Assembly (NCBI GenBank): GCA_907163375.1
Contig: CAJQUW010003636.1
Span: forward strand, 539,027-603,026
From: Prostheceraeus crozeri
Taxonomy: Eukaryota; Platyhelminthes; Polycladida; Euryleptidae
Direction: 5' to 3'
DNA: 64,000 nucleotides
Positions 23,924 through 35,252 of the stretch are shown here, piece after piece (within the stretch, counting starts at the first letter, position 1; each line of letters starts with the position of its first letter). A program made the translations under genes and the position numbers. Below the pieces are notes generated by a model. That model was not told the origin of the DNA, ran no database searches, and saw nothing but the letters and a program-made list of their open reading frames with translations.

Positions 23924-26900
23924 GCTGATAACCAATTAATCAGTCGTCGATAATTTGTTTCACTCTTCATTGCGCTTGACCTGTTCATTGCTCAGATCTG
24001 CTTGCAGACGATCGTTGGTTTCCCGAAGTCGTCGATAATTTGTTTCACTTTCATTGCGCTTGGCCTGTTCATTGCTCAGATCTGCTTGCAGACGATCGTT
24101 TGTTTCGCGTAGTCCTCGGTAATCTGTTTCACTCTCATTGCACTTGACCTGTTCATTGTTCAGATCTGCTTGCAACTCCTCGATTATTGATCTTATAGTC
24201 GATATCGTGTTTTCTGCTTCTTTGTGCTTTCTTATAAACATACTGTATTCCAGTAAAAGCTTAGAAAGCTTTTCTTGATAGCTGATAACCAATTCATCAG
24301 TCGTCGGTAATCTGTTTCACTCTCATTTCACTTGGCCTGTTCATTGTTCAGATCTGCTTGCAGACGATCGTTGGTTTCCCGAAGTCGTCGATAATTTGTT
24401 TCACTTTCATTTCACTTGGCCTTTTCATTGTTCAGATGTGCTTGCAACTCCTCGATTATTGATCTCATAGTCGATATCGTGTTTTCTGCTTCCTGTTTGC
24501 TTTCTTATAAACATACTGTATTCCAGTAAAAGCTTAGAAAGCTTTTCTTGATAGCTGATAACCAATTCATCAGTCGTCAATAATCTGTTTCACTTTCATT
24601 GCTCTTGGCCTGTTCATTGCTCACATCTGCTTGCAACTCCTCGATTATTGATCTTATAGTCGATATCGTGTTTTCTGCTTCTTTGTGCTTTCTTATAAAC
24701 ATACTGTATTCCAGTAAAAGCTTAGAAAGCTTTTCTTGATAGCTGATAACCAATTTATCAGTCGTCGATAATCTGTTTCACTTTCATTTGACTTGGCCTG
24801 TTCATTGTTCAGATCTGCTTGCAACTCCTCGATTATTGATCTCATAGTCGATATCGTGTTTTCTGCTTCCTGTTTGCTTTCTCATAAACATACTGTATTC
24901 CAGTAAAAGCTTAGAAAGCTTTTCTTGATAGCTGATAACCAATTCATCAGTCGTTGGTAATCTGTTTGACTCTCATTTCACTTGGCCTTTTCATTGTTCA
25001 GATCTGCTTGCAACTCCTCGATTATTGATCTCATAGTCGATATCGTGTTTTCTGCTTCTTTGTGCTTTCTCATAAACATACTGTATTCCAGTAAAAGCTT
25101 AGAAAGCTTTTCTTGATAGCTGATAACCAATTTATCAGTCGTCAATAATTTGTGTCACTTTCATTTCACTTGGCCTTTTCATTGTTCAGATCTGCTTGCA
25201 GATAATCGTTGGTTTCCCGAAGCTTGGTATTCCAGTAAAAGCTTAGAAAGCTTTTCTTGATAGCTGATAACCAATTCATCAGTCGTCGATAATCTGTTTC
25301 ACTCTCATTTCACTTGGCCTGTTCATTGTTCAGATCTGCTTGCAACTCCTCGATTATTGATCTCATAGTCGATATCGTGTTTTCTGCTTCCTGTTTGCTT
25401 TCTCATAAACATACTGTATTCCAGTAAAAGCTTAGAAAGCTTTTCTTGATAGCTGATAACCAATTCATCAGTCGTCAATAATCTGTTTCACTTTCATTGC
25501 TCTTGGCCTGTTCATTGCTCAGATCTGCTTGCAGACGATCGTTGGTTTCCCGAAGTCGTCGATAATCTGTTTCACTCTCATTGCACTTGACCTGTTCATT
25601 GTTCAGATCTCCTTGCAGATAATCGTTGGTTTCGCGAAGTCTTCAATAATTTGTTTCACTCTCATTGCGCTTGGCCTGTTCATTGTTCAGATCTGCTTGC
25701 AACTCCTGGATTATTGATCTTATAGTCGATATCGTGTTTTCTGCTTCTTTGTGCTTTCTTATAAACATACTGTATTCCAGTAAAAGCTTAGAAAGCTTTT
25801 CTTGATAGCTGATAACCAATTTATCAGTCGTCGATAATCTGTTTCACTCTCATTTCACTTGGCCTTTTCATTGTTCAGATCTGCTTGCAGATAATCGTTG
25901 GTTTCCCGAAGTCGTCGATAATTTGTTTCACTTTCATTTCACTTGGCCTTTTCATTGTTCAGATCTGCTTGCAACTCCTCGATTATTGATCTCATAGTCG
26001 ATATCGTGTTTTCTGCTTCCTGTTTGCTTTCTCATAAACATACTGTATTCCAGTAAAAGCTTAGAAAGCTTTTCTTGATAGCTGATAACCAATTCATCAG
26101 TCGTTGGTAATCTGTTTCACTCTCATTTCACTTGGCCTGTTCATTGCTCAGATCTGCTTGCAACTCCTGGATTATTGATCTCATAGTCGATATCGTGTTT
26201 TCTGCTTCTTTGTGCTTTCTCATAAACATACTGTATTCCAGTAAAAGCTTAGAAAGCTTTTCTTGATAGCTGATAACCAATTTATCAGTCGTCGATAATC
26301 TGTTTCACTTTCATTTCACTTGGCCTTTTCATTGTTCAGATCTGTTTGCAGATAATCGTTGGTTTCCCGAAGCTTGGTATTCCAGTAAAAGCTTAGAAAG
26401 CTTTTCTTGATAGCTGATAACCAATTCATCAGTCGTCGATAATCTGTTTCACTCTCATTTCACTTGACCTGTTCATTGTTCAGATCTGCTTGCAACTCCT
26501 CGATTATTGATCTCATAGTCGATATCGTGTTTTCTGCTTCCTGTTTGCTTTCTCATAAACATACTGTATTCCAGTAAAAGCTTAGAAAGCTTTTCTTGAT
26601 AGTTGATAACCAATTCATCAGTCGTCGGTAATCTGTTTCACTTTCATTTCACTTGGCCTGTTCATTGTTCAGATCTGCTTGCAACTCCTGGATTATTGAT
26701 CTCATAGTTGATATCGTGTTTTCTACTTCTTTGTGCTTTCTCATAAACATACTGTATTCCAGTAAAAGCTTAGAAAGGTTTTCTTGATAGCTGATAACCA
26801 ATTAATCAGTCGTCGATAATTTGTTTCACTCTTCATTGCGCTTGGCCTGTTCATTGCTCAGATCTGCTTGCAGACGATCGTTGGTTTCCCGAAGTCGTCG

Positions 26901-28727
26901 ATAATTTGTTTCACTTTCATTGCGCTTGGCCTGTTCATTGCTCAGATCTGCTTGCAACTCCTCGATTATTGATCTCATAGTCGATATCGTGTTTTCTGCT
27001 TCTTTGTGCTTTCTCATAAACATACTGTATTCCAGTAAAAGCTTAGAAAGGTTTTCTTGATAGCTGATAACCAATTAATCAGTCGTCGATAATTTGTTTC
27101 ACTCTTCATTGCGCTTGACCTGTTCATTGCTCAGATCTGCTTGCAGACGATCGTTTGTTTCGCGTAGTCCTCGGTAATCTGTTTCACTCTCATTGCACTT
27201 GACCTGTTCATTGTTCAGATCTGCTTGCAACTCCTCGATTATTGATCTCATAGTTGATATCGTGTTTTCTACTTCTTTGTGCTTTCTCATAAACATACTG
27301 TATTCCAGTAAAAGCTTAGAAATCTTTTCTTGATAGCTGATAACCAATTTATCAGTCGTCGGTAATCTTTTTCACTCTCATTGCGCTTGGCCTGTTCATT
27401 GTTCAGATCTCCTTGCAGATAATCGTTGGTTTCGCGAAGTCTTCAATAATTTGTTTCACTCTCATTGCGCTTGGCCTGTTCATTGTTCAGATCTGCTTGC
27501 AACTCCTGGATTATTGATCTTATAGTCGATATCGTGTTTTCTGCTTCTTTGTGCTTTCTTATAAACATACTGTATTCCAGTAAAAGCTTAGAAAGCTTTT
27601 CTTGATAGCTGATAACCAATTCATCAGTCGTCAAAAATTTGTTTCACTTTCATTGCACTTGACCTGTTCATTGCTCAGATCTGCTTGCAACTCCTCGATT
27701 ATTGATCTCATAGTCGATATCGTGTTTTCTGCTTCTTTGTGCTTTCTCATAAACATACTGTATTCCAGTAAAAGCTTAGAAAGCTTTTATTGATAGCTGA
27801 TAACCAATTCATCAGTCGTCAATAATCTGTTTCACTTTCATTTCACTTGGCATGTTCATTGTTCAGATCTGCTTGCAGATAATCGTTGGTTTCGCGAAGT
27901 CTTCAATAATTTGTTTCACTCTCATTGCGCTTGGCCTGTTCATTGTTCAGATCTGCTTGCAACTCCTGGATTATTGATCTCATAGTCGATATCGTGTTTT
28001 CTGCTTCTTTGTGCTTTCTCATAAACATACTGTATTCCAGTAAAAGCTTAGAAAGCTTTTCTTGATAGCTGATAACCAATTTATCAGTCGTCAATAATTT
28101 GTTTCACTTTCATTTCACTTGGCCTGTTCATTGTTCAGATCTGCTTGCAACTCCTCGATTATTGATCTCATAGTTGATATCGTGTTTTCTGCTTCTTTGT
28201 GCTTTCTCATAAACATACTGTATTCCAGTAAAAGCTTAGAAAGCTTTTCTTGATAGCTGATAACCAATTCATCAGTCGTCGATAATTTGTTTCACTCTTC
28301 ATTGCACTTGACCTGTTCATTGCTCAGATCTGCTTGCAACTCCTCGATTATTGATCTCATAGTCGATATCGTGTTTTCTGCTTCTTTGTGCTTTCTCATA
28401 AACATACTGTATTCCAGTAAAAGCTTAGAAAGCTTTTCTTGATAGCTGATAACCAATTTATCAGTCGTCGATAATCTGTTTCACTTTCATTTCACTTGGT
28501 CTGTTCATTGCTCAGATCTGCTTGCAGACGATCATTGGTTTCCCGAAGTCTTCAATAATCTGTTTCAATTTCATTGCACTTGGCCTTTTCATTGCTCAGA
28601 TCTGCTTGCAACTCCTCGATTATTGATCTCATAGTCGATATCGTGTTTTGTGCTTCTTTGTGCTTTCTCATAAACATACTGTATTCCAGTAAAAGCTTAG
28701 AAAGCTTTTCTTGATAGCTGATAACCA
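23924..28727. repeat. Internal segmental duplication, copy A
   Basis: Nearly identical in order and sequence to copy B that follows it directly. The offset is 4793 bp at the start (23960 versus 28753) and 4961 bp at the end (27903 versus 32864). The 168-bp difference is two 84-bp units. Confidence 0.85.
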
Positions 28728-31700
28728 ATTAATCAGTCGTCGATAATTTGTTTCACTCTTCATTGCGCTTGACCTGTTCATTGCTCAGATCTGCTTGCAG
28801 ACGATCGTTGGTTTCCCGAAGTCGTCGATAATTTGTTTCACTTTCATTGCGCTTGGCCTGTTCATTGCTCAGATCTGCTTGCAGACGATCGTTTGTTTCG
28901 CGTAGTCCTCGGTAATCTGTTTCACTCTCATTGCACTTGACCTGTTCATTGTTCAGATCTGCTTGCAACTCCTCGATTATTGATCTTATAGTCGATATCG
29001 TGTTTTCTGCTTCTTTGTGCTTTCTTATAAACATACTGTATTCCAGTAAAAGCTTAGAAAGCTTTTCTTGATAGCTGATAACCAATTCATCAGTCGTCGG
29101 TAATCTGTTTCACTCTCATTTCACTTGGCCTGTTCATTGTTCAGATCTGCTTGCAGACGATCGTTGGTTTCCCGAAGTCGTCGATAATTTGTTTCACTTT
29201 CATTTCACTTGGCCTTTTCATTGTTCAGATGTGCTTGCAACTCCTCGATTATTGATCTCATAGTCGATATCGTGTTTTCTGCTTCCTGTTTGCTTTCTTA
29301 TAAACATACTGTATTCCAGTAAAAGCTTAGAAAGCTTTTCTTGATAGCTGATAACCAATTCATCAGTCGTCAATAATCTGTTTCACTTTCATTGCTCTTG
29401 GCCTGTTCATTGCTCACATCTGCTTGCAACTCCTCGATTATTGATCTTATAGTCGATATCGTGTTTTCTGCTTCTTTGTGCTTTCTTATAAACATACTGT
29501 ATTCCAGTAAAAGCTTAGAAAGCTTTTCTTGATAGCTGATAACCAATTTATCAGTCGTCGATAATCTGTTTCACTTTCATTTGACTTGGCCTTTTCATTG
29601 TTCAGATCTGCTTGCAGATAATCGTTGGTTTCCCGAAGTCGTCGATAATTTGTTTCACTTTCATTTCACTTGGCCTTTTCATTGTTCAGATCTGCTTGCA
29701 ACTCCTCGATTATTGATCTCATAGTCGATATCGTGTTTTCTGCTTCCTGTTTGCTTTCTCATAAACATACTGTATTCCAGTAAAAGCTTAGAAAGCTTTT
29801 CTTGATAGCTGATAACCAATTCATCAGTCGTTGGTAATCTGTTTGACTCTCATTTCACTTGGCCTTTTCATTGTTCAGATCTGCTTGCAACTCCTCGATT
29901 ATTGATCTCATAGTCGATATCGTGTTTTCTGCTTCTTTGTGCTTTCTCATAAACATACTGTATTCCAGTAAAAGCTTAGAAAGCTTTTCTTGATAGCTGA
30001 TAACCAATTTATCAGTCGTCAATAATTTGTGTCACTTTCATTTCACTTGGCCTTTTCATTGTTCAGATCTGCTTGCAGATAATCGTTGGTTTCCCGAAGC
30101 TTGGTATTCCAGTAAAAGCTTAGAAAGCTTTTCTTGATAGCTGATAACCAATTCATCAGTCGTCGATAATCTGTTTCACTCTCATTTCACTTGGCCTGTT
30201 CATTGTTCAGATCTGCTTGCAACTCCTCGATTATTGATCTCATAGTCGATATCGTGTTTTCTGCTTCCTGTTTGCTTTCTCATAAACATACTGTATTCCA
30301 GTAAAAGCTTAGAAAGCTTTTCTTGATAGCTGATAACCAATTCATCAGTCGTCAATAATCTGTTTCACTTTCATTGCTCTTGGCCTGTTCATTGCTCAGA
30401 TCTGCTTGCAGACGATCGTTGGTTTCCCGAAGTCGTCGATAATCTGTTTCACTCTCATTGCACTTGGCCTGTTCATTGTTCAGATCTGCTTGCAGACGAT
30501 CGTTGGTTTCCCGAAGTCGTCGATAATCTGTTTCACACTCATTGCACTTGACCTGTTCATTGTTCAGATCTCCTTGCAGATAATCGTTGGTTTCGCGAAG
30601 TCTTCAATAATTTGTTTCACTCTCATTGCGCTTGGCCTGTTCATTGTTCAGATCTGCTTGCAACTCCTGGATTATTGATCTTATAGTCGATATCGTGTTT
30701 TCTGCTTCTTTGTGCTTTCTTATAAACATACTGTATTCCAGTAAAAGCTTAGAAAGCTTTTCTTGATAGCTGATAACCAATTTATCAGTCGTCGATAATC
30801 TGTTTCACTCTCATTTCACTTGGCCTGTTCATTGTTCAGATCTGCTTGCAGATAATCGTTGGTTTCCCGAAGTCGTCGATAATTTGTTTCACTTTCATTT
30901 CACTTGGCCTTTTCATTGTTCAGATCTGCTTGCAACTCCTCGATTATTGATCTCATAGTCGATATCGTGTTTTCTGCTTCCTGTTTGCTTTCTCATAAAC
31001 ATACTGTATTCCAGTAAAAGCTTAGAAAGCTTTTCTTGATAGCTGATAACCAATTCATCAGTCGTTGGTAATCTGTTTCACTCTCATTTCACTTGGCCTG
31101 TTCATTGCTCAGATCTGCTTGCAACTCCTGGATTATTGATCTCATAGTCGATATCGTGTTTTCTGCTTCTTTGTGCTTTCTCATAAACATACTGTATTCC
31201 AGTAAAAGCTTAGAAAGCTTTTCTTGATAGCTGATAACCAATTTATCAGTCGTCGATAATCTGTTTCACTTTCATTTCACTTGGCCTTTTCATTGTTCAG
31301 ATCTGTTTGCAGATAATCGTTGGTTTCCCGAAGCTTGGTATTCCAGTAAAAGCTTAGAAAGCTTTTCTTGATAGCTGATAACCAATTCATCAGTCGTCGA
31401 TAATCTGTTTCACTCTCATTTCACTTGACCTGTTCATTGTTCAGATCTGCTTGCAACTCCTCGATTATTGATCTCATAGTCGATATCGTGTTTTCTGCTT
31501 CCTGTTTGCTTTCTCATAAACATACTGTATTCCAGTAAAAGCTTAGAAAGCTTTTCTTGATAGTTGATAACCAATTCATCAGTCGTCGGTAATCTGTTTC
31601 ACTTTCATTTCACTTGGCCTGTTCATTGTTCAGATCTGCTTGCAACTCCTGGATTATTGATCTCATAGTTGATATCGTGTTTTCTACTTCTTTGTGCTTT

Positions 31701-33688
31701 CTCATAAACATACTGTATTCCAGTAAAAGCTTAGAAAGGTTTTCTTGATAGCTGATAACCAATTAATCAGTCGTCGATAATTTGTTTCACTCTTCATTGC
31801 GCTTGGCCTGTTCATTGCTCAGATCTGCTTGCAGACGATCGTTGGTTTCCCGAAGTCGTCGATAATTTGTTTCACTTTCATTGCGCTTGGCCTGTTCATT
31901 GCTCAGATCTGCTTGCAACTCCTCGATTATTGATCTCATAGTCGATATCGTGTTTTCTGCTTCTTTGTGCTTTCTCATAAACATACTGTATTCCAGTAAA
32001 AGCTTAGAAAGGTTTTCTTGATAGCTGATAACCAATTAATCAGTCGTCGATAATTTGTTTCACTCTTCATTGCGCTTGACCTGTTCATTGCTCAGATCTG
32101 CTTGCAGACGATCGTTTGTTTCGCGTAGTCCTCGGTAATCTGTTTCACTCTCATTGCACTTGACCTGTTCATTGTTCAGATCTGCTTGCAACTCCTCGAT
32201 TATTGATCTCATAGTTGATATCGTGTTTTCTACTTCTTTGTGCTTTCTCATAAACATACTGTATTCCAGTAAAAGCTTAGAAATCTTTTCTTGATAGCTG
32301 ATAACCAATTTATCAGTCGTCGGTAATCTTTTTCACTCTCATTGCGCTTGGCCTGTTCATTGTTCAGATCTCCTTGCAGATAATCGTTGGTTTCGCGAAG
32401 TCTTCAATAATTTGTTTCACTCTCATTGCGCTTGGCCTGTTCATTGTTCAGATCTGCTTACAACTCCTGGATTATTGATCTTATAGTCGATATCGTGTTT
32501 TCTGCTTCTTTGTGCTTTCTTATAAACATACTGTATTCCAGTAAAAGCTTAGAAAGCTTTTCTTGATAGCTGATAACCAATTCATCAGTCGTCAAAAATT
32601 TGTTTCACTTTCATTGCACTTGACCTGTTCATTGCTCAGATCTGCTTGCAACTCCTCGATTATTGATCTCATAGTCGATATCGTGTTTTCTGCTTCTTTG
32701 TGCTTTCTCATAAACATACTGTATTCCAGTAAAAGCTTAGAAAGCTTTTATTGATAGCTGATAACCAATTCATCAGTCGTCAATAATCTGTTTCACTTTC
32801 ATTTCACTTGGCATGTTCATTGTTCAGATCTGCTTGCAGATAATCGTTGGTTTCGCGAAGTCTTCAATAATTTGTTTCACTCTCATTGCGCTTGGCCTGT
32901 TCATTGTTCAGATCTGCTTGCAACTCCTGGATTATTGATCTCATAGTCGATATCGTGTTTTCTGCTTCTTTGTGCTTTCTCATAAACATACTGTATTCCA
33001 GTAAAAGCTTAGAAAGCTTTTCTTGATAGCTGATAACCAATTTATCAGTCGTCAATAATTTGTTTCACTTTCATTTCACTTGGCCTGTTCATTGTTCAGA
33101 TCTGCTTGCAACTCCTCGATTATTGATCTCATAGTTGATATCGTGTTTTCTGCTTCTTTGTGCTTTCTCATAAACATACTGTATTCCAGTAAAAGCTTAG
33201 AAAGCTTTTCTTGATAGCTGATAACCAATTCATCAGTCGTCGATAATTTGTTTCACTCTTCATTGCACTTGACCTGTTCATTGCTCAGATCTGCTTGCAA
33301 CTCCTCGATTATTGATCTCATAGTCGATATCGTGTTTTCTGCTTCTTTGTGCTTTCTCATAAACATACTGTATTCCAGTAAAAGCTTAGAAAGCTTTTCT
33401 TGATAGCTGATAACCAATTTATCAGTCGTCGATAATCTGTTTCACTTTCATTTCACTTGGTCTGTTCATTGCTCAGATCTGCTTGCAGACGATCATTGGT
33501 TTCCCGAAGTCTTCAATAATCTGTTTCAATTTCATTGCACTTGGCCTTTTCATTGCTCAGATCTGCTTGCAACTCCTCGATTATTGATCTCATAGTCGAT
33601 ATCGTGTTTTGTGCTTCTTTGTGCTTTCTCATAAACATACTGTATTCCAGTAAAAGCTTAGAAAGCTTTTCTTGATAGCTGATAACCA
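28728..33688. repeat. Internal segmental duplication, copy B
   Basis: Tandem partner of copy A. It has one additional 84-bp unit near 29600 and one near 30490 relative to A. Only rare single-base differences were seen otherwise, for example CTTACAACTCC at 32457 against CTTGCAACTCC in A. It stops matching at about 33688, where A continues AATTAATCAG and B AATTCATCAG. Confidence 0.85.
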
Positions 33689-34080
33689 ATTCATCAGTCG
33701 TCAATAATCTGTTTCACTTTCATTGCGCTTGGACTGTTCATTGTTCAGATCTGCTTGCAGACGATCGTTGGTTTCGCGCAGACGTCGGTAATCTGTTTCA
33801 CTTTCATTTCACTTGGCCTGTTCATTGTTCAGATCTGCTTGCAACTCCTGGATTATTGATCTCATAGTCGATATCGTGTTTTGTGCTTCTTTGTGCTTTC
33901 TCATAAACATACTGTATTTCAGTAAAAGCTTAGAAAGCTTTTCTTGATAGCTGATAACCAATTCATCAGTCGTCAATAATCTGTTTCACTTTCATTGCGC
34001 TTGTACTGTTCATTGTTCAGATCTGCTTGCAGATAATCGTTGGTTTCGCGCAGACGTCGGTAATCTGTTTCACTTTCATT

Positions 34081-34389
34081 TCACTTGGACTGTTCATTGT
34101 TCAGATCTGCTTGCAGACGATCGTTGGTTTCCCGAAGTCGTCGATAATTTGTTTCACTCTCATTGCACTTGACCTGTTCATTGTTCAGATCTGCTTGCAA
34201 CTGCTCGATTATTGATCTCATAGTTGATATCGTGTTTTCTGCTTCTTTGTGCTTTCTCATAAACATACTGTATTCCAGTAAAAGCTTAGAAAGCTTTTCT
34301 TGATAGCTGATAACCAATTCATCAGTCTTGTCATTTTCATGCACTGTTTTCGTCTCTACCTTCAAATTCATCGAACGAACTGACAGCAC
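34081..34389 (-). CDS. Gene-proximal coiled-coil segment, likely the ancestral copy
   Basis: About 100 codons in one frame: a unique lead (VRSMNLKVETKTVHENDK), then TDELVISYQEKLSKLLLEYS, the long module, and one and a half 28-residue units. Only here is the long module preceded by unique sequence and joined in frame to what follows. In the array it is preceded by CGACGACTGAT and is out of frame. It is probably the next coding part of the gene at 34504-35252, but the join between them is not resolved: the upstream frame stops at a TGA near 34395. Function is unknown beyond coiled-coil assembly. Confidence 0.5.
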   Translation of the reverse strand: MLSVRSMNLKVETKTVHENDKTDELVISYQEKLSKLLLEYSMFMRKHKEAENTISTMRSIIEQLQADLNNEQVKCNESETNYRRLRETNDRLQADLNNEQSK

Positions 34390-34503
34390 TCAATATTTAA
34401 CTGCTGGCTTGACTTCGCCTGTTTTTGAATACGGCGTCCGCTTCCACGACAAGTGTAGAGAAATCTCTAGCTCCCGTCTACAGATGCTTGACTCCTCTGC
34501 GAG

Positions 34504-35252
34504 TTAAGCGGCAAAGTCCTCAAAAATCATGTCGGTTCTGTATGTCTGTTCATCAATGGACACTTGATATTCTGGTCTACAGACTTTCAACTGCTTTTTG
34601 AAGTGCAACACTTCATCAGGACGTAGGATCGTGTCCTTCGACATCAAAAAGAACTCTTCTCTCTCAAACTTCCTCAGTTCCCGCTTCAAATGGCATGCGT
34701 AAGATCCTTCTTGGACGGGACACTTGACAGATCCTTCTTGACCAGAAGCTGTCCGCGAGCCGTCTGACACTTCAACACACACACTGACTTCGTGACTGTA
34801 ATGACAGCGTTCTCTGGAAGTTTCAGTTGACGAAAATCAAACGAGTTGACGAAAGTTGACGAGTTCAAATGAAAAATCAGTCCTCTTGAATTCGTAACAA
34901 TGTTCTTCAAGCGCTGAAAGGGTTTGACGCGCCAGTGTCTGTACTACCCTTTACAGAGCACATAAATGTTCCGGGTGGTCGCAGGTGTGGGAAGATCAGA
35001 CAAAACTACATTCAAGAAGACCGTTTGAGAATCATACTTCAATTCACCAATGTCATACAGTGAAAAGTCGATGTCGTACTCTTCTTTTTTGTCTTCAGAT
35101 TTGAAGACATAATTGCCAAAAACGCCAAAATGCCGTTTCCAACTATACATTACTTGGCTCAAAGCGGTGTTCGGTGGAAATTGGAAATTTTTATCGAGAG
35201 ATACATCTTCCGCTGAGATTATCACTTTCCAAACTCCCAGTGCAGCTGCCAT
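34504..35252 (-). CDS. N-terminal part of an unknown gene, upstream of the coiled-coil array
   Basis: Begins with ATG at 35252 (MAAALGVWKVIISAEDVSLD) and stays open to about 34963 with a well-mixed globular composition. A short GT-AG intron candidate (GTAAAGGGTAG... to CCCTTTCAG, about 41 bp, 34963-34923) would join VLS to LEEHCYEFKRTDFSFEL. That frame continues through VCVEVSDGS, KCPVQEGSYACHLKRELRKF and LRPDEVLHFKKQLKVCRPEY to DFAA at 34504, interrupted by one TGA near 34848. After the TAA at 34504 the same frame stays open for about 35 more codons. No family was recognised. It may be a decaying gene, or one with a splice pattern I could not fix. Confidence 0.45.

Larger units (their letters stand above)
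19928..34330 (-). repeat. 14.4-kb tandem array built from coiled-coil coding modules
   Basis: Two module types alternate irregularly. An 84-bp unit (28 codons, RETNDRLQADLNNEQ-type) keeps frame. A ~188-bp unit combines about 60 bp of that unit with a segment encoding DELVISYQEKLSKLLLEYSM and HKEAENTISTMRSII, and changes frame because 188 is not a multiple of three. Open blocks are therefore short (63-155 codons) and recur as near-copies, for example at 22029-22292, 23960-24292, 26826-27074, 27099-27347 and 28753-29085. Variants spread in clusters: a one-base-longer GCTTCCTGTTTGC form, a deletion form GAAGCTTGGTATTCCAG (25221, 26371, 30098, 31331), and TGA in place of a Cys/Arg codon. This is the mark of unequal exchange and conversion. 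Confidence 0.95.

Noticed and set aside
25529-30678. Plus-strand frames of the type QTIVGFPKSSIICFTLIAL in the array
   Set aside because: Hydrophobic antisense of the coiled-coil units; they exist only because the repeat is open on both strands.
19928-34330. CRISPR-like array
   Set aside because: Repeats are long, directly abutting, protein-coding in origin and without unique spacers; the genome is animal.
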